The notes beneath the pieces were generated by a model, which worked only from the letters and a program-made list of their open reading frames with translations, searched no databases and was not told the DNA's origin. The position numbers and the translations under genes were made by a program. Shown one piece after another: positions 16,321 through 25,122 of a DNA stretch of 45,259 nt (positions are counted from its first letter, which is position 1; every line of letters begins with the position of its first letter). Origin of the DNA: Candidatus Omnitrophica bacterium UBA6233 (GTDB taxonomy: Bacteria; Omnitrophota; Gorgyraeia; Gygaellales; Profunditerraquicolaceae); NCBI GenBank assembly GCA_002440965.1, contig DJWJ01000009.1, positions 1 to 45,259 on the forward strand, written 5' to 3'.

Positions 16321-19300
16321 GAATCTTTCTTCTGTCTCTGCTTCTCTTCAATAAGCTTTTGGGTTATTTCTTGCGGGACCTGGAGGTATTTGGAAAATTC
16401 CATAGAGGCGTTGGCGCGTCCGCTGGATAGAGAACGAAATGCGGTAGCATAACCAAACATCTCTGCAAGAGGAACTTCGGCAGAAATAATCTTTTGTTTG
16501 CCTTTCGGCTCCGCATTCAATATTTTCCCGCGGTGCGAACAAATATAACCTATGCAGGCATTGGCATATTCTTCAATCGTAGCAACTTCCAAAGACATAT
16601 ACGGTTCCAATAATATCGGCTTTGCTTTCATAAATGCTTCTTTAAAACCAAATATCCCGGCCATTTTAAAGGCCAATTCCGAAGAATCTACTTCGTGGAA
16701 CGAACCATCGTATAATTCTACTTTTATGTCTACGACCGGATATCCGACGTAAATGCCCTTCTCCATAGCCTCAATTACGCCTTTTTCAACCGCTGGAATG
16801 AATGAACGGGGAATCGCGCCTCCTTTTATGTTGTCGATAAATTCAAAACCCTCTCCGGATGCGGCGGGAATCAACCTTAGTAAAACATGCCCATATTGGC
16901 CACGGCCTCCGGATTGCTTGATATATTTTCCTTCGCCTTCGGACTTCTCAATTATAGTTTCCCGATACGCAACCTTAGGCTGACCCACTATAGCCTCAAC
17001 CCCGAATTCCTCTTTTAGCCTGTCTACAATTATCTCAAGATGCAACTCTCCCATCCCGGTAAGCACCACCTCCTTGGTCTCTTCATCACTATGCACCAGA
17101 AACGTGGGGTCCTCCTCGGTCAATTTAGCTAAACCTTTACCCAGCTTATCCTGATCCGAGCGGCTCTTAGGCGCAATGCTCAAAGATACAACCGGAGTTG
17201 GAAATTGTATCGCTTCCAGAAGAATCGGATTATCCGCATCGCAAAGTGTATCTCCGGTAACGGTATTGCCTAACCCTACAACCGCCACGATATCTCCGGC
17301 AAAAGCATAATCAATATTTTCCCGTTGATTGGCATGCATCTGCACAATACGAGCGACTCTCTCCTTTTTATTTTTTGTGGAATTTAAAACATAACTCCCG
17401 GTATCCAGCACTCCGGAATAAACCCTCACGTAAACAAGCTTTCCCATATGCGGATCAGCCTGCACTTTAAAAGCGAGCCCCGAAAACGGTTCGCTAAAAT
17501 CCGCCCGGCGCGGCAATTTTTTCTCTTTGTCTTCAATGTCATGCCCCTCTACAGCCGGTAAATCTAAAGGGGAGGGCAAATATAACGTTACCGCGTCAAG
17601 CAGGTTCTGCACTCCTTTATTTTTGAATGCCGCTCCGCATAAAACCGGGACTGCCTTATTAGCAACAGTGCCAATACGTATAGCATTCTTTAACTCTTCG
17701 ACCGAAATTTCTTTCTCCCCGGAATCAATATACTTTTTCATTAATGCTTCATCAAAAGCAATCGCCTTCTCCAGCATAATGTGGTGGAAATCTTTGGCTT
17801 TTTCCAGGTATTCCTGCGGGATTTCCTCAATGCGCGTTTGTTTTCCTTGTGATTCTGCTTCATAATAACAAGCTTTCATCTCCAATAGATCGATTACTCC
17901 GAGGAAACTGTCCTCCGCGCCTATAGGAATCTCAAGAGGAATGGTATTGCCTCCCAGATCCGTTTCGATACCTTTTAATACACCATAAAAGTCCGCTCCA
18001 ATGCGATCCATCTTATTAATAAAAGCGATCTTGGGGACATTATACTTGTCGGACTGATGCCAGACAGTCTCGGATTGCGGCTCAACTCCTCCGACAGCGC
18101 AAAAAACCGCAACTGCTCCGTCTAAAACTCGCAGCGAACGCTCTACCTCGACGGTGAAATCGACATGCCCGGGAGTATCGATGAGATTAACCCGATGTCC
18201 TTTCCAGAAACATGTTGTTGCTGCTGCAGTAATGGTAATACCGCGCTCCCTCTCCTGCTTCATCCAATCCATCTGTGTCCCGCCTTCATGCACCTCGCCG
18301 ATTTTGTGGCTTTTGCCTGTATAAAAAAGGATTCTTTCGGAAAGCGTGGTTTTACCGGCATCTATATGCGCCATAATTCCAATGTTGCGCGTTTTCTCTA
18401 ATGGATATTTAGGAGCAGGCGCTGGACCCTGCTTAGGGCTAAGAGATGATTCCTCTTTAACTGGCTCTTCCTTGACAGGTTCAACAATAGGTTTTTCTGC
18501 GGGTTTAGAGTCTTCTAAGGAGAGTATTGCTTCTTCGATAGAAGGTTGTTTAGGTTCTTCTTTAGGTTTTTCCTCGATAGGCTCTACTTTAAGTTCTTCC
18601 TTGGATTTTTCTTCAACAGCCGGTTTGGTTAAATTCGGTTCTACTTGCTGAGATTGCCTTTTTAGGCGGGTAATCTCCTCGGCAAAACTTTGCAGTTTCT
18701 CTTCTTTTGCCTCCAGCTCTTTTTCCAATTCCGTGTATTCTTCATTCAATTGATTGAATTCGGCCTTGGGGATCCATTCGCTGATCTTTTCTTTATTCTT
18801 AAATTCGTTAACTAATAATTCCTGAGCCTTCAAATCCTTGACGTATTTTTCGATTTGGTGCCTCTGGATCTCTATTTGCTCAACCTTCTCTTTAATCGAT
18901 TGATCCAAGGCTTGCATTTTTTCATTTAATTCCCGCGATTCCCTGGCTGCGTTGACATTTTTGCTGAATTCATCCTGCAGCTCTTTCTCTTTAGCCATGA
19001 ACTTATTTTTTAATTCCGTGTTTTCAATTTTAACCTTATTCAGCATCTCCTCGGAAACAGTCACCCAATCATGTTTACGCTTTACTTCCTGCTCCATCTG
19101 CTCATGCTTATCAATCGCTTCCTGAAAACGGGCTTTAGCGCTAAAATATTCGGACTTAGTTTTATCAGTCTCAGCCTTAGCAGCTTTTACTTCCTCTTCC
19201 AGCTCCGCGATCTTTCTATCTTTAAAATCTGATAATGAACCTATCGAATTAAGCCCGGGTTTTTTCTTAGCCTTAGGAAGACGCTTGTTCTTGCTCTCCG

Positions 19301-19373
19301 GAAAAAAGGCGACAAAAAGCGCGAACATCACTAAGGCAGCTCCAAATACTGAAACTATGACCATCAAATTCAT
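16317..19373 (-). CDS. fusA: elongation factor G fused to an N-terminal membrane/coiled-coil extension
   Basis: 1018 aa. Residues 4-24 are a hydrophobic membrane segment followed by KNKRLPKAKKKP; residues of about 50-243 are a long charged coiled coil; about 245-322 are a Glu/Pro/Lys-rich linker. From about 324 to the end is a full-length EF-G of about 690 residues: G1 AHIDAGKTT (335-343), G2 RGITI (377-381), G3 DTPGH (399-403), G4 NKMD (453-456), SGGRGQYGHV, the domain IV loop with FHEVDSSE, and domain V. No in-frame ATG, GTG or TTG occurs between about residue 217 and Met334 inside G1, so EF-G has no separate start. EF-G drives ribosomal translocation and recycling. Here it should be tethered to the inner membrane with the GTPase in the cytoplasm (inference). 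The domain V helix is unusual (EEYANACIGYICSHRG against the usual MGDVIGDLN pattern). It overlaps rarA and uvrD by 4 nt each. Confidence 0.93.
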   Translation of the reverse strand: MNLMVIVSVFGAALVMFALFVAFFPESKNKRLPKAKKKPGLNSIGSLSDFKDRKIAELEEEVKAAKAETDKTKSEYFSAKARFQEAIDKHEQMEQEVKRKHDWVTVSEEMLNKVKIENTELKNKFMAKEKELQDEFSKNVNAARESRELNEKMQALDQSIKEKVEQIEIQRHQIEKYVKDLKAQELLVNEFKNKEKISEWIPKAEFNQLNEEYTELEKELEAKEEKLQSFAEEITRLKRQSQQVEPNLTKPAVEEKSKEELKVEPIEEKPKEEPKQPSIEEAILSLEDSKPAEKPIVEPVKEEPVKEESSLSPKQGPAPAPKYPLEKTRNIGIMAHIDAGKTTLSERILFYTGKSHKIGEVHEGGTQMDWMKQERERGITITAAATTCFWKGHRVNLIDTPGHVDFTVEVERSLRVLDGAVAVFCAVGGVEPQSETVWHQSDKYNVPKIAFINKMDRIGADFYGVLKGIETDLGGNTIPLEIPIGAEDSFLGVIDLLEMKACYYEAESQGKQTRIEEIPQEYLEKAKDFHHIMLEKAIAFDEALMKKYIDSGEKEISVEELKNAIRIGTVANKAVPVLCGAAFKNKGVQNLLDAVTLYLPSPLDLPAVEGHDIEDKEKKLPRRADFSEPFSGLAFKVQADPHMGKLVYVRVYSGVLDTGSYVLNSTKNKKERVARIVQMHANQRENIDYAFAGDIVAVVGLGNTVTGDTLCDADNPILLEAIQFPTPVVSLSIAPKSRSDQDKLGKGLAKLTEEDPTFLVHSDEETKEVVLTGMGELHLEIIVDRLKEEFGVEAIVGQPKVAYRETIIEKSEGEGKYIKQSGGRGQYGHVLLRLIPAASGEGFEFIDNIKGGAIPRSFIPAVEKGVIEAMEKGIYVGYPVVDIKVELYDGSFHEVDSSELAFKMAGIFGFKEAFMKAKPILLEPYMSLEVATIEEYANACIGYICSHRGKILNAEPKGKQKIISAEVPLAEMFGYATAFRSLSSGRANASMEFSKYLQVPQEITQKLIEEKQRQKKDS

Positions 19374-20722
19374 TTCGCCTTTTCTTCGTCTTTACGTAAT
19401 TTATCCAAACGCTCTTTTATCTTTGCTTCATAGCCTATCTGCGTCGGTTCATAATAACGGACTTTTTTACGCGTATATTTTTGTTTCACGTAATGTCCGG
19501 GATAATCATGGGCGTACTTATAACCCTTGCCATGGCCCAGGGCTTCCGCATCACCGGTTGTATCCTTAAGATGGTCCGGAACTTCCTGAACCTTCTTATT
19601 CTCTATATCTTGCAGAGCTTTGTCAATGGCTAAATAACTGGCATTGGATTTTTGAGCGCAGGCTACATAAATTACCGCCTGGGCTAAAGGAATGCGCGCT
19701 TCCGGCATCCCCACAAATTCCGAGATCTGCAAGGCTGCGTTTGCTAAAACTATAGCCAGCGGATCGGCATTCCCCACGTCCTCAGCTGCCAATATGCAAA
19801 CCCTGCGGGCGATGAATCTGGGATCTTCTCCGCTGTAAAGCATCTTGGCCATCCAGTAGATTGCCGCGTCCGGATCAGATCCGCGCATGGATTTAATAAA
19901 AGCGGAGGCAGTATCGTAATGCGCGTCTTCATCATTATCATAAACAACCGCTTTTTTCTGGATTGATTCCTGAGCCGCTTCCAGATTAAAGTCGATCCTG
20001 CCGTCTTTAGTTTTAGGAGTAGTTAACACGCCGATCTCTAAAGCGCTTAGAGCCCTGCGGGCATCCCCTTCGCAAGTCTTAGCCAAAAACTCCAGCGCTT
20101 TTTTATCGGCATTAACCTTTAATTTGCCCAATCCGCGTTCATCATCTTTTAAGGCCGCGTTCAAAACATCCAGGATTTCATTTTCTTTTAAGGATTTTAA
20201 TTCACAGACCAGCGATCTCGACAAAAGAGCAGAGGCCATGGAGAAAAACGGATTGTGCACAGTCGCTCCGATCAATATGGGATTGCCGTCTTCAACATCC
20301 GGCAAAAGCACATCCTGCTGGGCTTTATTAAAACGATGTATCTCGTCGATAAAAAGAATGGTTTTTTTATTGGTATTAGCTTCTTTTTGTTTAGCGCTGG
20401 AAATTACTTTCCTTAGTTCTTCGACATTGGAAGTGGTCGCGTTAATGGATATGTAGTGGCTCTGGGTTAGATTTGCAACGCACCAGGCCAGAGAAGTTTT
20501 GCCTACTCCTGGAGGCCCAAATAAAATTAAAGAACTTAGCCGGTCCGCTTCAATTGCCCGGCGCAGAAGTTTTCCCTTACCTAATATATGGGATTGGCCG
20601 ACAAACTCATTCAAAGAGCGCGGCCGCATGCGCACAGCTAAAGGCAACTTGCTTAGATCAATTTTTTTGTCTTCGATAAAAAAGTCCATAAGATTGACAG
20701 GTTGTTCCTCCCTCGGCCGCAT
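19370..20722 (-). CDS. rarA: replication-associated recombination protein A (AAA ATPase, MgsA/RarA)
   Basis: 450 aa. Walker A GPPGVGKTS (69-77), Walker B/DEIH with DEIHRFNKAQQD, sensor segment GATVHNPFF, and the C-terminal MgsA tetramerisation part. It acts at stalled replication forks. The true start may be Met12 (MDFFIEDKK), which fits the family better, but no good ribosome site decides it. It follows a 6S RNA gene, a neighbourhood also seen in Bacillus, and overlaps the fusA fusion by 4 nt. Confidence 0.94.
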   Translation of the reverse strand: MRPREEQPVNLMDFFIEDKKIDLSKLPLAVRMRPRSLNEFVGQSHILGKGKLLRRAIEADRLSSLILFGPPGVGKTSLAWCVANLTQSHYISINATTSNVEELRKVISSAKQKEANTNKKTILFIDEIHRFNKAQQDVLLPDVEDGNPILIGATVHNPFFSMASALLSRSLVCELKSLKENEILDVLNAALKDDERGLGKLKVNADKKALEFLAKTCEGDARRALSALEIGVLTTPKTKDGRIDFNLEAAQESIQKKAVVYDNDEDAHYDTASAFIKSMRGSDPDAAIYWMAKMLYSGEDPRFIARRVCILAAEDVGNADPLAIVLANAALQISEFVGMPEARIPLAQAVIYVACAQKSNASYLAIDKALQDIENKKVQEVPDHLKDTTGDAEALGHGKGYKYAHDYPGHYVKQKYTRKKVRYYEPTQIGYEAKIKERLDKLRKDEEKAK

Positions 20723-20796
20723 CGCAAATTAGCGACAGTCTCGGGATTTTTCGGCCATACAACTTACGTCGTTTTTGCTCCATAAGTTGTGACCTC

Positions 20797-20957
20797 AAAA
20801 AAAATCCCCGCATAAGTGCCGTTGGATTGAATAGTCTGAACCGGTTTAGTTTCAGGTGGGTGCCCAAAGGGCATCCTTGAAATTAGTGTTGGTTCAACAA
20901 TTATCAAATTTCCAACGAGCACTGCAGGGATATCTAAAGAACTGTTTTAATTCTTGT
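20797..20957 (-). ncRNA. ssrS: 6S RNA
   Basis: The minus-strand transcript forms one long rod. The closing stem pairs ATCCCTGCAGTGC plus CGTTGG (20914-20932) with CCAACG plus GCAC and GCGGGGAT (20805-20826). Internal pairs GAACC/GGTTC flank a large central bulge, and an apical arm (TTTCAAGG..TGCCC with GGGCA..CCTGAAA) caps it. The closing stem is followed by eight T residues, acting as a terminator. This is the 6S architecture that mimics an open promoter and holds RNA polymerase in stationary phase. It has its own promoter and lies upstream of rarA. The exact 5' end is uncertain by about 20 nt. Confidence 0.85.
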
Positions 20958-20963
20958 ATAAAA

Positions 20964-20991
20964 AGTATAGCACATAAGGACTAGAAATCAA
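20964..20991 (-). promoter_or_regulatory. promoter of the 6S RNA gene
   Basis: TTGATT (20986-20991), a 16-nt spacer and TATACT (20964-20969) on the minus strand, just after the pheT stop. Predicted transcription starts near 20957. Confidence 0.7.
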
Positions 20992-20993
20992 GC

Positions 20994-23015
20994 CTATCTT
21001 AACTTAGCCTCAAATTGCTGAGTGAGCGACGCGCAAAGCAAATCATGGGCGGGCTGAATCTCTTTTTCAGTCAAAGTGCGCTCCCCTGAGGCATACAGAC
21101 ATGACAAGGTAAGCCCTCTCCAACCGGAAGGGATCTGTTTACCTTTATAATAATCCGTAACTTTAACTTCGCGTAAAAACGGCTGTCCCTTTTCTTTCAG
21201 CAGAATAAGAATGTCTTTAACTGAAAAGCCATCCTTTAAAATAAAACTTATGTCCCGGGTAATCCCGGGGTATTTCGGAAGAGGAGCAAACTTTTTATTC
21301 AACTGAACAAAATGAAAAAACTTATCCAAAGAAAGCTCGCAGAGAAAAACATCTTTGTTTTTTATTCCTAACGAATTTAACGCCTGTTGGTCAAGGCATA
21401 ACATCGAACCTATCTTTTCTTTTTGAATATATATATCCACAAAGTTAGCAGCCTGACTGACAAATTCATAGTCAGTGACACCTAGCCGCTTAAAGATCGT
21501 TTCCAAAATGCCTTTAATGTTTAGCAGATTAACTTCATCTTTAACTAGCCCGCTTGCGGTAAAGAAAGGCTTTACCCCGCTTAAAACAATTCCCAGAGAA
21601 AGCTCTTCTTGCGGCCCTGTCCCTGCTTTAAAAATATTGGCGATTTCAAATAACGAAATAAACTCCTGCTTTTGATTTAGATTAAAACTGATCGCCCTGC
21701 CAAGCCCAAGCAATAGAGTGGGCCTTAAAATTTCCTGATCCTGGCTTAAGGGATTCATAATCCCTACCGGATTTACCCCGAATTCAAAACCTGAATTTGT
21801 TAATCCCGGCCGATCAATAAGGCTATAAGTAATTGCTTCGCTTAAACCTAGGCCTACGAGCATATTCTTAATATCCGAAACCAAACTCCTTTGCATGTTT
21901 AAAGTTACGTCGGATTTTACCGAAGGAACACTATTGGAAATCCGCTCAAAACCAAAGATCCTGGCGGCTTCTTCAACTAAATCAACCGGTTGTTTTACAT
22001 CCTGCCTAAAAGAAGGAACTCCTACGCTAAGAATATTTTTAGATTTTTGCTTGGTTTTAAATCCGAGCCCAATAAGAATTTGCTTTACTTTGACAACTGC
22101 TAAATTTATTCCTAATATTTTTGAAGCATAAGTAATATCTAAATCGATTTTTGTTTCTTTCGATTTATTTAAACCGCTCAAATTAAAGCTAACTTCTTCT
22201 GCGCCACAGTATTCTTCTAACAATTGCGCCGCGCGCAAAGAAGCCCTAGCTACCATATCTAAATCAATACCTCGCTCAAACCTGTAGCTTGATTCACTTG
22301 CCTTGCCTATTGCCTGACGGGAGCGGCGGATTATAATAGGATTAAAAAGAGCGGCTTCCAATAAAATATTTTTGGTGGCAAAACTGACTTCGGTATCTTT
22401 ACCTCCCATTACTCCGGCAACTGCGACAGCTTTGTCTTTATCCGCGATCACCAAAACATCTTTTGAAAGATTGCTTTCAGTTCCATCGATAGTCGAGATT
22501 TTCTCGCCAGATTTACCCCTGCGCACAATTATCTTCTCCGAATTCAATTTATCCAGGTCAAAAGCATGCAGCGGCTCGCCTAATTCAAATAATACGTAAT
22601 TCGTAATATCCACGACATTATTAACGCTGCGGCAGCCTACTAACTCCAGTCTTTTCCTTATCCATTCCGGAGAAGGAGCGACTTTTAAATTTTTAATAAT
22701 TCTAGCAGAATAAAGGGAACAATCTGTTTTATCTTCGATCTCAATCTTAAAATCACCTTTTGTAGTTTTACCTTTGAGTTTTAAGTCTTGGTTTTTAAGT
22801 TTTGAGTTTGTTATGGCGGATACTTCCCGGGCAACACCCAAAATACTCAGCCAATCCGGGCGATTAGAAGTAATTTCGATCTCGAAGACAAAATCTCCTG
22901 CCTTTTCCTCGAGGGAAACGACTTCCAAACCCGCCATGGTCAGTTTATCAGCTAACTCCCTGGCCGGAATCTTAATATCAACAAAATCCTTTAACCAATT
23001 ATAGGTAACCTTCAT
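20994..23015 (-). CDS. pheT: phenylalanyl-tRNA synthetase beta subunit, short form
   Basis: 673 aa against the usual 790-800. The N-terminus WLKDFVDIKIPARELADKLTMAGLEV is followed almost at once by FEIEITSNRPDWLSILGVARE, so the EMAP-type OB-fold tRNA-binding domain that normally lies between is absent. The B3/B4 editing region, B5 and core-like domains, and the C-terminal FDX-ACB anticodon-binding domain remain. Residues of about 69-82 (TNSKLKNQDLKLKG) come from a repeat-like stretch at 22771-22810. It follows pheS by 1 nt in the thrS-infC-rpmI-rplT-pheS-pheT order. Confidence 0.95.
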   Translation of the reverse strand: MKVTYNWLKDFVDIKIPARELADKLTMAGLEVVSLEEKAGDFVFEIEITSNRPDWLSILGVAREVSAITNSKLKNQDLKLKGKTTKGDFKIEIEDKTDCSLYSARIIKNLKVAPSPEWIRKRLELVGCRSVNNVVDITNYVLFELGEPLHAFDLDKLNSEKIIVRRGKSGEKISTIDGTESNLSKDVLVIADKDKAVAVAGVMGGKDTEVSFATKNILLEAALFNPIIIRRSRQAIGKASESSYRFERGIDLDMVARASLRAAQLLEEYCGAEEVSFNLSGLNKSKETKIDLDITYASKILGINLAVVKVKQILIGLGFKTKQKSKNILSVGVPSFRQDVKQPVDLVEEAARIFGFERISNSVPSVKSDVTLNMQRSLVSDIKNMLVGLGLSEAITYSLIDRPGLTNSGFEFGVNPVGIMNPLSQDQEILRPTLLLGLGRAISFNLNQKQEFISLFEIANIFKAGTGPQEELSLGIVLSGVKPFFTASGLVKDEVNLLNIKGILETIFKRLGVTDYEFVSQAANFVDIYIQKEKIGSMLCLDQQALNSLGIKNKDVFLCELSLDKFFHFVQLNKKFAPLPKYPGITRDISFILKDGFSVKDILILLKEKGQPFLREVKVTDYYKGKQIPSGWRGLTLSCLYASGERTLTEKEIQPAHDLLCASLTQQFEAKLR

Positions 23016-23016
23016 T

Positions 23017-24027
23017 TTAAAATTGCCTCAAAAACCTTAAATCATTCTCAAAAAATAATCTGATGTCATTAATGCCATACTTAAGCATGGCGATTCTATC
23101 TACACCCATACCAAAAGCAAAGCCGGTATATTTTTTAGGGTCAATTCCGACTTGCTTAAAAACATTGGGGTGGATCATTCCAGAGCCTAAGATTTCAAGC
23201 CAACCCTTTCTTCCACAGGCAGAGCATCCTTTGCCTTTACAAATTATACAGGAAATATCCACTTCTGCTGATGGTTCGGTAAAAGGAAAAAAGTGCGGAC
23301 GAAAACGCATTTTTATATCATTGCCGAAAATAGCTTTGGCGAATATTTCTAAGAGGCCTTTAAGGTCCGAAAATTTAATATCTTTACCCACCATAAATCC
23401 TTCGACCTGATGGAACATAAATGAGTGCGACGCATCCACCGCGTCCGGCCGATAAACGCGTCCGGGAACAACGATCGCCAAAGGCGGTTTTTTATCTTTC
23501 ATCACCCGCACTTGAACCGGCGAAGTGTGGCTGCGCAAAAGCATTTTACTATAATCTTTTAAATAAAAAGTATCGAAGGCTTCGCGGGAAGGATGCTCTA
23601 AAGGTATATTTAATCCGGTAAAATTATTATACTCAGTTTCTATCTCCGGGCCATCGACAACTGAAAAACCCATCCTGCTGAAAATCGAACAAATCTCTTC
23701 GGTTATCTGGGTTAACGGATGAAGATGCCCAAATTCTTGAGCAATACCCGGCATACCTATATCGAATGATACAGACGCTTTATTGGCGCTGGCAGAAAGT
23801 GTTTTTTGTTTTTCCGCGATGATCGAAAGGAGTTTGTTTTTAAGCGAGTTGACCTGCTGGCCGAAAACAGCCCGCTCTTCTTTAGACAAAGAAGGGATAG
23901 CGCTGGTTAATTCAGCTACTATCCCCTTCCTGCCTAAATATTTCAGGCGGAATTCTTCCAGCGCTTCAGAAGAATTGATATTCTGAATTTCCGAATCTAT
24001 TTGGGACAAAACAACATTAATGTCCAT
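23017..24027 (-). CDS. pheS: phenylalanyl-tRNA synthetase alpha subunit
   Basis: 336 aa, normal length. It has an N-terminal coiled coil, then class II motifs: GPEIETEYNNF, motif 2 VYRPDAVDASHSFMFHQVEG and motif 3 GFAFGMGVDRIAMLKYGI. A zinc-knuckle-like CIICKGKGCSACGRKGW segment is present, as in many bacterial PheS. It forms the alpha2-beta2 enzyme with PheT. Confidence 0.97.
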   Translation of the reverse strand: MDINVVLSQIDSEIQNINSSEALEEFRLKYLGRKGIVAELTSAIPSLSKEERAVFGQQVNSLKNKLLSIIAEKQKTLSASANKASVSFDIGMPGIAQEFGHLHPLTQITEEICSIFSRMGFSVVDGPEIETEYNNFTGLNIPLEHPSREAFDTFYLKDYSKMLLRSHTSPVQVRVMKDKKPPLAIVVPGRVYRPDAVDASHSFMFHQVEGFMVGKDIKFSDLKGLLEIFAKAIFGNDIKMRFRPHFFPFTEPSAEVDISCIICKGKGCSACGRKGWLEILGSGMIHPNVFKQVGIDPKKYTGFAFGMGVDRIAMLKYGINDIRLFFENDLRFLRQF

Positions 24028-24039
24028 GTAACCTCTTGG

Positions 24040-24387
24040 CTATTTCTTGGCCAGCCCGACTATTTTCTTAAAAGCTGCGCTGTCTTTTACTGCCAAATCC
24101 GCCAGAATCTTGCGATCAAGATTAATTTTGGCTTTTTTCAAACCGTTCATAAAAACGCTGTAGCTGACACCTTCGGCGCGGGCTGCGGCGTTAATGCGCG
24201 CGATCCAGAGAGCGCGAATCTCTCTCTTCTTGACCTGTCTGTCGCGATAGGCGTATTTTAAAGCATGGAGAAGGGCGCGATGAGCCTGCTGGAACTGCTT
24301 GCTCCTATCCCCAAAAAAACCTTTAGCCTTTTTTAATAATCTCTTCTTTCTTCTACGTGTTGCTGTACTGTGGGCAATCTTTGCCAT
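24040..24387 (-). CDS. rplT: 50S ribosomal protein L20
   Basis: 115 aa, typical (RRRKKRLLKKAKGFFG, WIARINAAARAEGVSYS). It binds 23S rRNA early in assembly and in several bacteria represses its own operon. It lies in the standard infC-rpmI-rplT order, 14 nt after rpmI. Confidence 0.98.
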   Translation of the reverse strand: MAKIAHSTATRRRKKRLLKKAKGFFGDRSKQFQQAHRALLHALKYAYRDRQVKKREIRALWIARINAAARAEGVSYSVFMNGLKKAKINLDRKILADLAVKDSAAFKKIVGLAKK

Positions 24388-24401
24388 GAGTTACTCCTTT
24401 T

Positions 24402-24602
24402 CTAACCATAAGGTAACATACGCTTAAGGTACTTTGCTTCTTTCTTGTTATCCAAAATATCTCTCTTCCTTAATTTCCTCACTCTTTTCATTTTCTTGCT
24501 GGAAGCAAGATGGCTTTTGCCGCCGCGAGAATATTTGATTTTTCCTTTTTTGGTGAGCTTGAATCTTTTTGCAACCCCTTTTTTAGTTTTTAACTTTCCC
24601 AT
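24402..24602 (-). CDS. rpmI: 50S ribosomal protein L35
   Basis: 66 aa, basic, with the family start KLKTKKGVAKRFKLTKKGKIK and end YLKRMLPYG. It lies between infC and rplT. Confidence 0.97.
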   Translation of the reverse strand: MGKLKTKKGVAKRFKLTKKGKIKYSRGGKSHLASSKKMKRVRKLRKRDILDNKKEAKYLKRMLPYG

Positions 24603-24615
24603 TCTATCCTCTTTC

Positions 24616-25122
24616 TTATTTGGGCGCCACTACCAATGACATAATCCGGCCTTCCATCATCGGCGGCTTCTCCACTGTTCCGTCGGTTTGCACTTCCTTC
24701 ATAAATCTATCTAAAACCTTTCTCCCCAAATCTATATGCTCCATCTGCCTACCGCGGAAAAAAAGGTTGACCCTCACTTTATCTTTTTTCTTTAAGAAAG
24801 CTATCGCTTGCTTTACTTTGGTCTCGAAATCATGGTCATCGATATTAGGCTTTAGGCGGATCTCTTTTAGCTTACCCTGCTTTTGATGCTTTTTGGCTTC
24901 CCGCTCTTTCTTCTCTTCATCGTACTTAAATTTGCTGTAATCGACTATGCGGCAGACCGGCGGATTAGCAGATGGCGCTACTTCGACCAGATCCAACTCA
25001 TGCTGATTCGCTAAATCCAAAGCCCTTTGTATTACCACTATTCCCAACTGATTGCCATCCGGACCAATAAGCCTGACTTGCGGCACCCTGATTCTGTCAT
25101 TAATGCGGACAAATTTTTTTAT
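24616..25122 (-). CDS. infC: translation initiation factor IF-3, AUA start
   Basis: 168 aa from the chosen start. The reading frame opens at a GTG (25131) that is immediately adjacent to the AGGAGG site (25131-25136) and even overlaps it, so it cannot serve. The ATA at 25120-25122 is 8 nt from AGGAGG and gives the family-like N-terminus MKKFVRINDRIRVPQVRLIG. Rare start codons (AUU and relatives) are known for infC, because IF-3 discriminates against them and so represses itself. The two-domain factor prevents subunit joining and proofreads initiation. Confidence 0.93.
   Translation of the reverse strand: MKKFVRINDRIRVPQVRLIGPDGNQLGIVVIQRALDLANQHELDLVEVAPSANPPVCRIVDYSKFKYDEEKKEREAKKHQKQGKLKEIRLKPNIDDHDFETKVKQAIAFLKKKDKVRVNLFFRGRQMEHIDLGRKVLDRFMKEVQTDGTVEKPPMMEGRIMSLVVAPK

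Noticed and set aside
18300..18420. Independent start codon for EF-G within the fusion
   Set aside because: The linker has no in-frame ATG, GTG or TTG; the first Met is inside the G1 motif and would remove the P-loop context.
20658..20867. 69-codon minus-strand frame upstream of rarA
   Set aside because: It overlaps the 3' half of the 6S RNA and its terminator and the start of rarA in another frame; no ribosome site.
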